Shown here piece by piece: positions 55,574 through 63,957 of a DNA stretch of 64,000 bases. The notes under the pieces were generated by a model. It had not been told where the DNA came from and made no database searches. It saw nothing but the letters and a program-made list of their open reading frames with translations. Source of the DNA: CAVQCA01 sp963710815 (lineage in GTDB: Bacteria > Pseudomonadota > Gammaproteobacteria > UBA9214). The stretch spans positions 1-64,000 of the forward strand of contig CAVQCA010000058.1 of assembly GCA_963710815.1 (NCBI GenBank). Reading direction: 5' to 3'. Position 1 is the first letter of the stretch. Every line of letters starts with the position of its first letter. Both the position numbers and the translations under genes were made by a program.

Positions 55574-57106
55574 ATGACCAGGGCGGGGAAAACCATCAGG
55601 CAGCGGTTGAAAAGCCTGGAACAGCATCTGAGGAAGGAAAACCCGGTGCTGGTATCCGCGGTCGAGAGCTACCGGCATCTGGACCAGGCAGGCTATACGC
55701 TCGGAATGCTGGACTCGGAGCAGTCATTTGCCACCCAGATTTCCTGGTGGCCCATGATCTCGTTGCTGGGAACCTTCTCTGCAGGCAAGTCAACCTTCAT
55801 CAATCACTTTCTCGGCGTCAAATTACAGCAGACCGGTAATCAGGCCGTAGATGATAAATTTACGGTCATCTGTTACGGGGGTGAACATCCATCACAGTCA
55901 TTGCCCGGTGTGGCGCTGGATGCAGACCCGCGTTTCCCTTTCTACCAGATCAGCAATGAACTTGAAAAAGTTGCGACAGGCGAAGGGCGCCGCGTTGACA
56001 GCTATCTCCAGCTCAAGACATGCCCGAGTGAAGGATTACGGGGCAGCATCATCATCGACTCACCGGGGTTTGACGCCGATTCCCAGCGTACCGCGACACT
56101 GCGGCTTACCGATCACATTATCGATCTCTCGGATCTGGTGCTGGTGTTTTTCGATGCTCGCCACCCGGAGCCCGGTGCGATGCGCGACACCCTGGCGCAC
56201 CTGGTGGGAGACACGATTCACAGGCCGGATGCGACCAAATTTGTCTATATCCTGAATCAGATGGATACCACGGCGCGTGAGGACAATCCGGAGGAGGTTA
56301 TCGGGGCCTGGCAACGAGCCCTCGCCCAGGAAGGTCTGACGGCGGGCCGTTTCTACAATATCTACAATCCGGATGTCGCCGTGACCATAGCGGATGAGTC
56401 GATTCGCAGGCGTTATGAATCAAAACGCGACCACGACCTCACCGAGGTACATGACAGAATCCGGCGTGTTGGTGTCGAGCGCGCCTACCGGATCATCGGT
56501 GCGCTTGAGAAAATGGCGCACCATATCGAGGAAAAATCCGTACCATGGCTCCGGTCTTACAAGGCACGCTGGCGACGACTGGTCCTTTGGGGTGATGGCA
56601 TCCTGCTCGGGACGTTTCTGGTCGCGGCACTGCTGGTGGCCCGCCTGTTCGGATTGCTCGATGGCGCATACTGGTCCATCCCGGACTGGTGGCGCGGATC
56701 TGTCGGTAATCTGGTGGAGACCGGGCTGGTGCTGGCCGTCATGGCCATGATGCTGGTCTACCTGCATTTCAAAATCCGGAAACTGGCCGCGAGACGGATT
56801 ACCCGATTGATCAAAAAGGATTTTGCGCCGGGTATCGAGTGCGAACGCCTGTGCAACGCGTTTCACTACAATACCCGTGGATGGCACAGTATCTTCGTCA
56901 CCAACCCGGTCGGGTGGGGCAAGTCCACCCGTAAACGACTGCAGCGGGTTATCGCCGAGGCCAATGATTATATACAGAAACTGAACGACACCTTTACCGA
57001 TCCCTCGGGACTGCAGACCCGACCGGTACACAGGACTGAAACGAAAATCGCCCCCGGGCCCACGGGTCCCGCCGATGGACATCCGACTCCCGAAAAGCCG
57101 GTGTAA
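55574..57106 (+). CDS. Dynamin-like membrane GTPase
   Basis: The 510-residue protein has a GTPase domain with G1 GTFSAGKST (66-74), G3 DSPG (162-165) and G4 NQMD (228-231), the spacing of dynamin/EHD-type GTPases. Two membrane helices follow (about 341-362 and 378-398), then a basic helical region and a Pro-rich tail. Bacterial dynamin-like proteins bend, fuse or protect membranes. The paired helices would form a membrane hairpin with both GTPase and tail in the cytosol. It ends the long run from the RND pump. Confidence 0.85.
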   Translation: MTRAGKTIRQRLKSLEQHLRKENPVLVSAVESYRHLDQAGYTLGMLDSEQSFATQISWWPMISLLGTFSAGKSTFINHFLGVKLQQTGNQAVDDKFTVICYGGEHPSQSLPGVALDADPRFPFYQISNELEKVATGEGRRVDSYLQLKTCPSEGLRGSIIIDSPGFDADSQRTATLRLTDHIIDLSDLVLVFFDARHPEPGAMRDTLAHLVGDTIHRPDATKFVYILNQMDTTAREDNPEEVIGAWQRALAQEGLTAGRFYNIYNPDVAVTIADESIRRRYESKRDHDLTEVHDRIRRVGVERAYRIIGALEKMAHHIEEKSVPWLRSYKARWRRLVLWGDGILLGTFLVAALLVARLFGLLDGAYWSIPDWWRGSVGNLVETGLVLAVMAMMLVYLHFKIRKLAARRITRLIKKDFAPGIECERLCNAFHYNTRGWHSIFVTNPVGWGKSTRKRLQRVIAEANDYIQKLNDTFTDPSGLQTRPVHRTETKIAPGPTGPADGHPTPEKPV

Positions 57107-57180
57107 TCATAAAGGTCTGCGTGTGTACCAACGTGACCATTGGGTCGTTACGGGCGATATCCTTTACGTAATCGCTATTC

Positions 57181-57344
57181 AATACACAGATGAATGGCAC
57201 TTGGTTAAGGCCCAACCCCGATAAATAGCCACGGAATCACACGGAAAAACACGGAATATAGGCTCTTCTTTCCGTGTCTTCCGTGTGATTCCGTGGCCAT
57301 AGGGGTGTGATTAGGCTTAACTTAGTGCCATTCAATTCACAGAT
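57181..57344. mobile_element. Palindromic mobile repeat with 11-bp target duplication (copy 3)
   Basis: A 142-bp element (57192-57333) has ends gaatggcacttggttaag and its near-complement (cttaacttagtgccattc). It is flanked by aatacacagat at 57181-57191 and aattcacagat at 57334-57344, ten of eleven bases identical. The centre is a long palindrome of cacgg repeats (57227-57296). It is the simplest of the three copies and serves as the reference for the others. The remainder of the 57107-57600 gap is AT-rich with no gene. Confidence 0.85.
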
Positions 57345-57600
57345 TAATCCCCATCAAAATCAACCTGGTGATAAATAGCCGTTACGCCAGATCTTCTTGA
57401 CGAAGATCAATTAGACTTATCTTGTAATTAATGAATTTAAGGTTTATAAATGAGTTGTAACTAGATAATTCGATTGTTTGACCATTCCCCCTCAGTTTGA
57501 AATCCGGGATTATTATCTGTAGTCCGGAACCACGGCAAGCGGGTAGGCAAATCGGTAATTTCTTTGGCAATGAATCCTAAATATCCAGGAGACAAGCACA

Positions 57601-58593
57601 TTGTTGAACGTCAGCAGCCAGGCAGCTAACCGGCGAATAGATCCTTCGGTACTAGATGGTGTCCGCGCCCACCTCGCATCACGGGTTATCGGGCAGCGTG
57701 ACCTCATCGACAGCATGCTGATCTGCCTGTTGAGTCAGGGGCACCTGCTGGTGGAAGGTATGCCTGGTCTGGCGAAAACTACGGCGGTTAAGTCCCTGGC
57801 GGAAGCCATTGAGGGTAATTTTCATCGCATACAGTTTACTCCTGATCTGCTGCCATCCGATTTGATCGGTACCGATATCTACCGTCATGAAAAGGGTGAA
57901 TTCGAATTTCGCCCCGGGCCCCTGTTTCACAATATTCTGCTCGCCGATGAGGTGAACCGGGCGCCGGCAAAGGTTCAATCGGCGCTGCTCGAGGCCATGG
58001 GGGAACATCAGGTCACCGTTGGTCTGCAAACCTATACCATGCCAAAACTGTTCATGGTGCTGGCTACCCAGAACCCGATCGAGCAGGAAGGAACCTATCA
58101 CCTGCCGGAGGCCCAACTGGACCGATTTCTGATGCACGTCTGGGTGGATTACCCGAATCGGGAGGAAGAGCTCGCGATCCTCGAACTCGACAGCAAACAG
58201 CAGCTGAGCGTGCCCGAACCCCCCGCCAGGGTATTATCCCAGGAGGACCTTTTCAGGGTGCGTGAGGATGTTGCAAAAATCTACCTCGATCCCAAGTTAA
58301 ACAACTATATCGTGGATCTGGTACAGGCCAGCCGCAAGCCTGAAGCCTATGACGCCGATCTTAAACGCTGGTGTCGTTTCGGCGCCTCGCCGCGCGCCAC
58401 CATCGCCCTGGCGCGGTGTTCCCGGGCCCGGGCATGGCTCAATGGCGATGAATTCGTCGCGCCTCACCATATTCAGGCTGTCGCGCCGGATGTACTGCGA
58501 CACCGCTTGTTGTTGACCTTCGAAGGCGAGGCCGAAGGCGTGTCGACCACCGATTTCATCAAACGACTGCTGGAGGTTGTTGCAATTCCGTGA
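57601..58593 (+). CDS. MoxR-family AAA+ ATPase
   Basis: The 330-residue protein shows Walker A GMPGLAKTT (53-61), Walker B ILLADEVNRAPAKVQSALLEAM and the sensor ATQNPIEQEGTYHLPEAQLDRF, all diagnostic of MoxR. No ATG is suitable; TTG at 57601 (or 57604) follows aggaga at ribosome-binding distance. MoxR ATPases work with VWA-domain proteins as chaperones in maturation or stress tolerance. It heads an operon with DUF58, DUF4381, two VWA proteins and a TPR protein. Confidence 0.92.
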   Translation: MLNVSSQAANRRIDPSVLDGVRAHLASRVIGQRDLIDSMLICLLSQGHLLVEGMPGLAKTTAVKSLAEAIEGNFHRIQFTPDLLPSDLIGTDIYRHEKGEFEFRPGPLFHNILLADEVNRAPAKVQSALLEAMGEHQVTVGLQTYTMPKLFMVLATQNPIEQEGTYHLPEAQLDRFLMHVWVDYPNREEELAILELDSKQQLSVPEPPARVLSQEDLFRVREDVAKIYLDPKLNNYIVDLVQASRKPEAYDADLKRWCRFGASPRATIALARCSRARAWLNGDEFVAPHHIQAVAPDVLRHRLLLTFEGEAEGVSTTDFIKRLLEVVAIP

Positions 58594-58669
58594 TTCGTTC
58601 AGCAGTTGGCATCTTCAGAAGGTCCCTTGTTGCGTCTGTTTTACATAAATTCGAGCCGTTGCCGCAATT

Positions 58670-59584
58670 ATGATTCTTTATCCGCGGCTTGATGACCTGC
58701 TAGAACTTCGCCATCAGGCGCGTGCGCTGGGTGTGGCCGCGCACCATCTGGTCAATTCGACCTTTGCCGGTCTTTATTCCTCGGTCTTCCGCGGTACCGG
58801 GCTTGATTTTGAGGAAGTGCGCGAATACCGGGAAGGGGATGATATTCGCAATATGGACTGGCTGGTCACGGCGCGCACCGGCAAGCCGCATCTCAAGGTA
58901 TTTCGCGAAGAACGCCAGCGCAGCGTCATTCTCTGCGTGGATACCGGTCCGCACATGAGTTTTGGTACCCGCGGCACATTCAAATCCATTCAGGCGGCGC
59001 GTACCGCGGCGCTGATAGGCTGGGCCGCCAGCAAACAGCACGATCGCGTCGGCGGCGTGCTATTCGGCAACCCGGCCACCGGTACCCAGTATTTCCGGGC
59101 GACACCGGGGCGGCGTGGTCTCTGGCGCCTGTTGCGGGCCTTGACGAAACCGGCCGAACACGGGGAAATCGACGACTCCCAGATCATTAACGCGTTGAAG
59201 CATCTGGATTCCGGAAGTACCACCGGGTCATTGATCTTTGTGATTGCCGCCATCAACCAGGTCACGGCCGGCCTGGAGCGCACCCTGGGGAGCCTGCGTC
59301 AGCGCCATGATGTGCTGCTGCTGCCGATTGATGATCCCGCCGACCGGGACCTTCCCGCCATTGGATCGATCATCTTCTCCAATACCGTCGGAGAGCTGCT
59401 GGAGGTGGATACGGACAATGAGCTGGGCCGGCAGGCATTCCGCGAGGATTGGGAACTGCGTCGTGATGAACTCAGGCAAATGTCATACCGGCTCGGCATC
59501 GGCCTGATCCCCGTCAGCACCGACGACGATGTGCACCATGTATTGACAGAAGGCCTGCGGCGCTATGCAGGAGGCAGGGTTTAG
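58670..59584 (+). CDS. DUF58 family protein
   Basis: The 304-residue product has the DUF58 core GLDFEEVREYREGDDIRNMDWLVTARTGKPHLKVFREER followed by a VWA-like domain (SVILCVDTGPHMSFG). DUF58 proteins regularly accompany MoxR and Bat proteins and are thought to help assemble them. It starts at an ATG at 58670, 76 bases after the MoxR stop. Confidence 0.9.
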   Translation: MILYPRLDDLLELRHQARALGVAAHHLVNSTFAGLYSSVFRGTGLDFEEVREYREGDDIRNMDWLVTARTGKPHLKVFREERQRSVILCVDTGPHMSFGTRGTFKSIQAARTAALIGWAASKQHDRVGGVLFGNPATGTQYFRATPGRRGLWRLLRALTKPAEHGEIDDSQIINALKHLDSGSTTGSLIFVIAAINQVTAGLERTLGSLRQRHDVLLLPIDDPADRDLPAIGSIIFSNTVGELLEVDTDNELGRQAFREDWELRRDELRQMSYRLGIGLIPVSTDDDVHHVLTEGLRRYAGGRV

Positions 59585-59588
59585 CACA

Positions 59589-60155
59589 ATGGATACATTT
59601 TCCGGGACCCTGCATGATATCCATGGACTCGACGGAGTGCCCTGGTGGCCACCGGCTCCCGGTTGGTGGTATGTCATTGCCATTATCGCCCTGGTCCCGG
59701 TGGTGATCGCCATGGGATACTGGTTGGCATATCGCGGCCCATTGCTGGGCTGGCGCAGTGATGCCCGTCGGAAACTCGGTGCCTTGCGCAAGGCGCTGCC
59801 AGGTGAAAATCCCCGTGAGGTGGCCGGACGCCTGTCGGAGCTGTTGCGGCGTATCGCGATGGCGCGCAGTGGTCGCCGGGTTGCCGCGGGATTGACGGGA
59901 GAGACCTGGCTGCATTGGCTCGCGGAGATGGATACCAGTGGTTTTGACTGGGAAGGACGTGGTCAGATCCTGCTGAAGGCGCCCTACATGCCACCGTCAA
60001 TTGAGGTGGAACGCAAGGAAATCGCGGCGCTGATACGCGCGGCGATCCGCTGGATCGATGCGACGCAACCGGCCCGAAAGTTTCCGAATATCGGTGTTCG
60101 CGCCCGCCTGTTACGGATGAATCTGATCGGCAGACGGGGCCCTGGTCATGTTTAG
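59589..60155 (+). CDS. DUF4381 membrane protein
   Basis: The 188-residue product begins DIHGLDGVPWWPPAPGWWYVIAIIALV, the signature of DUF4381: a PxWWPPAPGWW motif before a single membrane helix. A helical cytoplasmic domain with WLHWLAEMD follows. The ATG at 59589 is four bases after the DUF58 stop. It overlaps the next gene by eight bases. It is a standard component of gammaproteobacterial Bat operons. Confidence 0.9.
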   Translation: MDTFSGTLHDIHGLDGVPWWPPAPGWWYVIAIIALVPVVIAMGYWLAYRGPLLGWRSDARRKLGALRKALPGENPREVAGRLSELLRRIAMARSGRRVAAGLTGETWLHWLAEMDTSGFDWEGRGQILLKAPYMPPSIEVERKEIAALIRAAIRWIDATQPARKFPNIGVRARLLRMNLIGRRGPGHV

Positions 60156-61185
60156 TTTTCACTGGCCATGGGTCGCCCTGTTATTTCCGCTTCCGCTGCT
60201 GGTATGGAAATTCTGGCCGCGCCGTCACAAGGTATCCGATTACTACAGTCAGGAAGAAGGCGCGACCTTGCTGCATCCCGCGCTCGGCCGGCTGGCGTCA
60301 ACCTTCCTGTCGGCGCGTTCCCTTACCCATACGGGCAGCCGGCAGAAGACCCTCTTGCTGGCCCTGTTGTGGCTCACCCTGATCCTTGCCCTGATGCGTC
60401 CGGAATGGCTGGAACCCTATTCAGAGGTCCGTACCGAGGGCTATGACCTGATGCTGGCTGTCGATGCCTCGCGTTCCATGGACGCGCTGGATTTTACCGT
60501 CAATGGCAGACAGGTCACTCGCATGGCGGTTGTCAAGGGTGTCATCGGGCGTTTTATCCAGGCCCGGGAAGGGGACCGCATCGGAATGATCGTGTTCGGT
60601 AGCCAGGCATTCGTGCTCTCACCCCTGACGCTGGATATCGAAGCCGTGCATGACCTGGTAGGCAGCATCGTTACGCGCATGGCCGGCGACGGGACCGCCA
60701 TCGGCGATGCCATCGGTCTGGCGGTAAAAAAACTGCGCGATCGGCCGGAGGGATCAAGGGTACTGATTCTGCTTACCGATGGTGAGAATACCGAGGGAAG
60801 CCTGCCCCCGCGCCTGGCCGCGCAACTGGCGGCCCAGGAAGGAGTCCGTATCTACACCATAGGTGTGGGCAGCAAGGGACTGGTGCCGTTCATGGAAAAT
60901 GGGCGGATGACAGAGCAAAAAATGGAAATCGACGAGGACCTGCTGACCGATATCGCAAAAATGACCGGAGGCGCCTACTTCCGGGCCACGGACACCGATG
61001 CGCTGGAAAAAATTTATCAACGCATCGATGCGATGGAAAAAACCCAGGCGGAATCGCGCACCGTCATGATACCCAGCCCGCTGTACCGCTGGCCCCTGGG
61101 CGTGGCGTTGCTGGTCCTTCTGGTCCTTGGTCTGTTTCCGGATGGCATACCCAGGACCTGGTACACCGGCCGGGCGCATGGATAA
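60148..61185 (+). CDS. BatA-like VWA-domain membrane protein
   Basis: The 345-residue protein has N-terminal helices (about 5-22 and 66-84), a VWA domain with MIDAS motif DASRS (Asp106, Ser108, Ser110) and TDGENTEG, and a C-terminal helix (about 310-330). This is the BatA arrangement. The VWA domain faces the cytoplasm or periplasm depending on family and should bind partners through its metal site. It overlaps both neighbours by eight bases. Confidence 0.92.
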   Translation: MFSFHWPWVALLFPLPLLVWKFWPRRHKVSDYYSQEEGATLLHPALGRLASTFLSARSLTHTGSRQKTLLLALLWLTLILALMRPEWLEPYSEVRTEGYDLMLAVDASRSMDALDFTVNGRQVTRMAVVKGVIGRFIQAREGDRIGMIVFGSQAFVLSPLTLDIEAVHDLVGSIVTRMAGDGTAIGDAIGLAVKKLRDRPEGSRVLILLTDGENTEGSLPPRLAAQLAAQEGVRIYTIGVGSKGLVPFMENGRMTEQKMEIDEDLLTDIAKMTGGAYFRATDTDALEKIYQRIDAMEKTQAESRTVMIPSPLYRWPLGVALLVLLVLGLFPDGIPRTWYTGRAHG

Positions 61186-62215
61186 CAGCTTTCTGACCGC
61201 ATTTCATTTCGCGGAGCCCGGCTGGCTATGGGCTCTCTTGCTGTGCATCCCGGTCGCCCTCTGGCTGATGGTCCTACCCGGCCTGGGCAGGAACGAACGG
61301 ATACGCAATTATGCCGATGCCCACCTGATGCCCTATCTACTCGGCCGCACGGAGGCTTCACCACGGGCCCGCTGGAAACGGTTTGCACGCTGGACCGGCA
61401 TATGGACGCTGATGGTGCTGGCGATGGCGGGTCCGCGCTGGGATTTCACGGATGTCCAGCTGTTCAAGCCGGGCACCAATCTGTTGGTGTTGTTCGATAT
61501 CTCGGCTTCCATGGAAGTGGCGGATGTCAAACCGACCCGGCTGGCGCGTGGACGCCAGGAACTGGAGGACATCATCAATGAGAGTCGGGGCATCCGTGTC
61601 GGGCTGATTGCCTTCGCGTCGGTTGCGCATGTGATATCACCGATCACGGAGGATATGAACGGTATACGCAGTGTCCTGTCAGCGCTCGATACCCGGCTGG
61701 TGCGGCTCCAGGGAAGTCGGCTTTCATTTGCGCTTGATCGGGCGAAGGAACTCATCGCCGGCCAGCCGGCGAAAAGCGTCAACTCGGTGCTGATCATCAC
61801 CGACGGCGATTTTGACGAGCCGGGACTCGAGGAACGGATACGTTCCTTCGCTGATGCCGGGGTGCGGGTCCACGTGCTGGGTATCGGCACGCCGGAAGGG
61901 GGTGTGGTACCGGATAATGGAAATCCCTGGCTAAAGACGAGAGACGGTCAACCGGTGACCTCCGCGCTGAATGAGACGGAGCTGAAGAAGCTTGCGGCGG
62001 CCGGCGATGGAATCTACGAGAGGGCGGATTACCGGGATAACGATACCAGGGCTATCCTGGCGCAGATCAAGGCCGCCGCCTTGCCTAAATCAGACAATGA
62101 CGAGCGTACCCGGGTATGGAATGAGCGATTCTACCTGCTGGCGGGGATGGCAATGCTGTTACTTCTGCCGCAGTTCCGGCGGACGCTCCCGGGATACAGG
62201 CGAACGGGCGCATGA
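61178..62215 (+). CDS. BatB-like VWA-domain membrane protein
   Basis: The 345-residue protein has N-terminal helices, a VWA domain with MIDAS DISAS (Asp107, Ser109, Ser111) and ITDGDFDEPG, and a C-terminal helix near residue 325. The ATG at 61178 is chosen because it fits the eight-base overlap with batA; the upstream GTG reading adds batA-frame noise. Its stop overlaps the next start as ATGA. Confidence 0.92.
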   Translation: MDNSFLTAFHFAEPGWLWALLLCIPVALWLMVLPGLGRNERIRNYADAHLMPYLLGRTEASPRARWKRFARWTGIWTLMVLAMAGPRWDFTDVQLFKPGTNLLVLFDISASMEVADVKPTRLARGRQELEDIINESRGIRVGLIAFASVAHVISPITEDMNGIRSVLSALDTRLVRLQGSRLSFALDRAKELIAGQPAKSVNSVLIITDGDFDEPGLEERIRSFADAGVRVHVLGIGTPEGGVVPDNGNPWLKTRDGQPVTSALNETELKKLAAAGDGIYERADYRDNDTRAILAQIKAAALPKSDNDERTRVWNERFYLLAGMAMLLLLPQFRRTLPGYRRTGA

Positions 62216-63936
62216 ACCGAATCGATCGACATTTGAAGAACCCGTGGTCACTGCGGTGCCGCCGTGCCCTGTGGTTTCTGCCGGTGCTACTGGCTATTCC
62301 GTTGGTGGCCGGCGCCTCACTGTTCAAAACCCCGGAGCAGGATGCGGCCGATAAATTCGATAATGGCGAGTACGTGGACGCGGCGAGTGAATTCAGCGAC
62401 GCTTACCGGCGCGGGGTCGCACTCTATCGTGCGGGTCGGTACAAGGAGGCTGGAGAGGCGTTTGCCAGAGTCGAACGCCCGGACGTCAAGGCGGATGCGC
62501 TGTATAACCTCGGTAATACCCGCTACAAACAGGGCGATTACCACGGAGCGATAGACGCCTACGAGCAGTCCCTGAAGCTGCGCGCGAATGATGAGGATAC
62601 CCTGCACAACCTGGGATTGGCGAAGAAAATGGTTGAGCAGACCATAACCGAAAAGCTGGCGGAGAAAAAACCGGAGAAACCGGAGGAAAAGAAAGAACCC
62701 GAGAAGAAGCAGTCCGACCAGAAGAAGGAGGCCGACCAGAAGAAGGAGTCCGAGCAGAAGAAGTCGGGTGACCAGAAGAAGGAATCCGAGCAGAAGAAGT
62801 CGGGTGACCAGAAGAAGGAGTCCGAGCAGAAGAAGTCGGGTGACCAGAAGAAGGAATCCGAGCAGAAGAAGTCGGGTGACCAGAAGAAGGAATCCGAGCA
62901 GAAGAAGTCGGGCGACCAGAAGAAGGAATCCGAGCAGAAGAAGGAATCCGAGCAGAAGAAGTCGGGCGAGCAGAAGAAGGAATCCGAGCAGAAGAAGTCG
63001 GGCGACCAGAAGAAGGAATCCGACCAGAAGAAGTCGGGTGACCAGGATTCCGAGGGTGAATCGGGTAAAAAGGATAAGGAATCCAAGGGTGATTCGGCCA
63101 AACAGGATTCCGAGGGGAAGTCGGGCAAAAAGAATTCCGAGGGTGAATCAGGCAAACAGGACCAGGAATCCAAGGGTGAGAGTAGTAAACAGGATGCCGA
63201 GGGCAAGTCCGGAGAAAAAGACAAGAAAAAGGAGACCACCGGGGCCGCCGGGGAGAAGGAATCGAAGGGCGAGTCTGGAGAAAAGAAGAAAGAATCCATG
63301 GAAAACAAGGGGAAAGAGGATACCAGCAAGGAAACCGGTAAGCAGGAGCAGGAATCCAAGGGCCAAAAGTCCGAGAAGTCAAAGACTGACAGTCAATCCG
63401 GTAAGAAGGAGCAGCCGGAGGGAGAATCCGGTGGCAAGAAACAGAAGCCGGACTCCGAGGCAAAGGGGGAGGATAAACAGAACCAGACGGGTGAAGGCGG
63501 AATGCTGCCCGATGAAAAGAAGGGCGATATGGGTGAAATGGAAAAGGATCAGGGGACCGGGGAGAAACAGGATAAGGACAAGGCGGGAGGCGACAAGAAT
63601 CGTGATCGCCAGGAAGCCGGCAGCGGTTCTGAACCAAAAGCCGGGTCAGGCATGGCGCCGGGGGAAATCACCGAAAAGGACACCAAGGCAAGCAAGGCCG
63701 TGGAGAAGTTCGATCAATTGGGGACAGCGCCCGGACGGGCGGGTACGGAAAAATCTCCCGGGATCCCGGATAAAAACGCCAAACCCGGTGCCGCTATCTC
63801 CATGACCATGATGGATCAATTGCTGGACCAGGTGGAAGGAGATCCCGCCTATTTGTTGAGAAATCAGTTCATGATCGAGGAACGTCAGGAACTGGATCGC
63901 CATAGAAGGATGTTAATGGAAACAAGACCATGGTAA
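62212..63936 (+). CDS. BatC-like TPR protein with long charged repeat region
   Basis: The 574-residue product has a signal or anchor helix (about 20-36) and two TPR-like repeats (about 40-140: ADALYNLGNTRYKQGDYHGAIDAYEQSLKL). A very long Lys/Glu/Ser/Gln/Gly-rich low-complexity region (about 145-500) and a conserved end (DQLLDQVEGDPAYLLRNQFMIEE) follow. The C-terminal motif is typical of BatC/BatE-type TPR proteins. BatC is usually about half this length, so the extension is unusual. BatD would be expected next and is probably beyond the window. Confidence 0.88.
   Translation: MNRIDRHLKNPWSLRCRRALWFLPVLLAIPLVAGASLFKTPEQDAADKFDNGEYVDAASEFSDAYRRGVALYRAGRYKEAGEAFARVERPDVKADALYNLGNTRYKQGDYHGAIDAYEQSLKLRANDEDTLHNLGLAKKMVEQTITEKLAEKKPEKPEEKKEPEKKQSDQKKEADQKKESEQKKSGDQKKESEQKKSGDQKKESEQKKSGDQKKESEQKKSGDQKKESEQKKSGDQKKESEQKKESEQKKSGEQKKESEQKKSGDQKKESDQKKSGDQDSEGESGKKDKESKGDSAKQDSEGKSGKKNSEGESGKQDQESKGESSKQDAEGKSGEKDKKKETTGAAGEKESKGESGEKKKESMENKGKEDTSKETGKQEQESKGQKSEKSKTDSQSGKKEQPEGESGGKKQKPDSEAKGEDKQNQTGEGGMLPDEKKGDMGEMEKDQGTGEKQDKDKAGGDKNRDRQEAGSGSEPKAGSGMAPGEITEKDTKASKAVEKFDQLGTAPGRAGTEKSPGIPDKNAKPGAAISMTMMDQLLDQVEGDPAYLLRNQFMIEERQELDRHRRMLMETRPW
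62713..63050 (+). repeat. 36-bp coding tandem repeats in batC
   Basis: A unit encoding DQKKESEQKKSG repeats every 36 bases (for example at 62770 and 62806), with some shortened 18-bp half units. The wording gaccagaagaaggaatccgag is almost identical between units. The array keeps the frame and can change copy number by slippage. Confidence 0.9.
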
Positions 63937-63957
63937 ATATAGTGCTTTGTACTATAT
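63937..63957 (+). other. Short hairpin after batC
   Basis: atatagt at 63937-63943 can pair with actatat at 63951-63957 directly after the stop codon. The stem is AT-only apart from one pair, so it is weak and no T-run follows. It is not a convincing terminator, in line with the operon continuing. Confidence 0.3.

Noticed and set aside
43837..57106. Plasmid partition or phage-defence island (ParA plus dynamin)
   Set aside because: No parB, replication gene, integrase, tRNA or other defence gene is present, and the neighbours are envelope proteins.
62713..63050. Regular short repeats considered as a CRISPR array
   Set aside because: Units are contiguous without unique spacers, keep the batC frame and encode DQKKESEQKKSG.
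62486..63637. Long Pro/Ser/Arg-rich minus-strand frame opposite batC
   Set aside because: It is the complement of the AAG/GAG-rich repeat array; its composition is fully explained by the repeat and it has no start signals.
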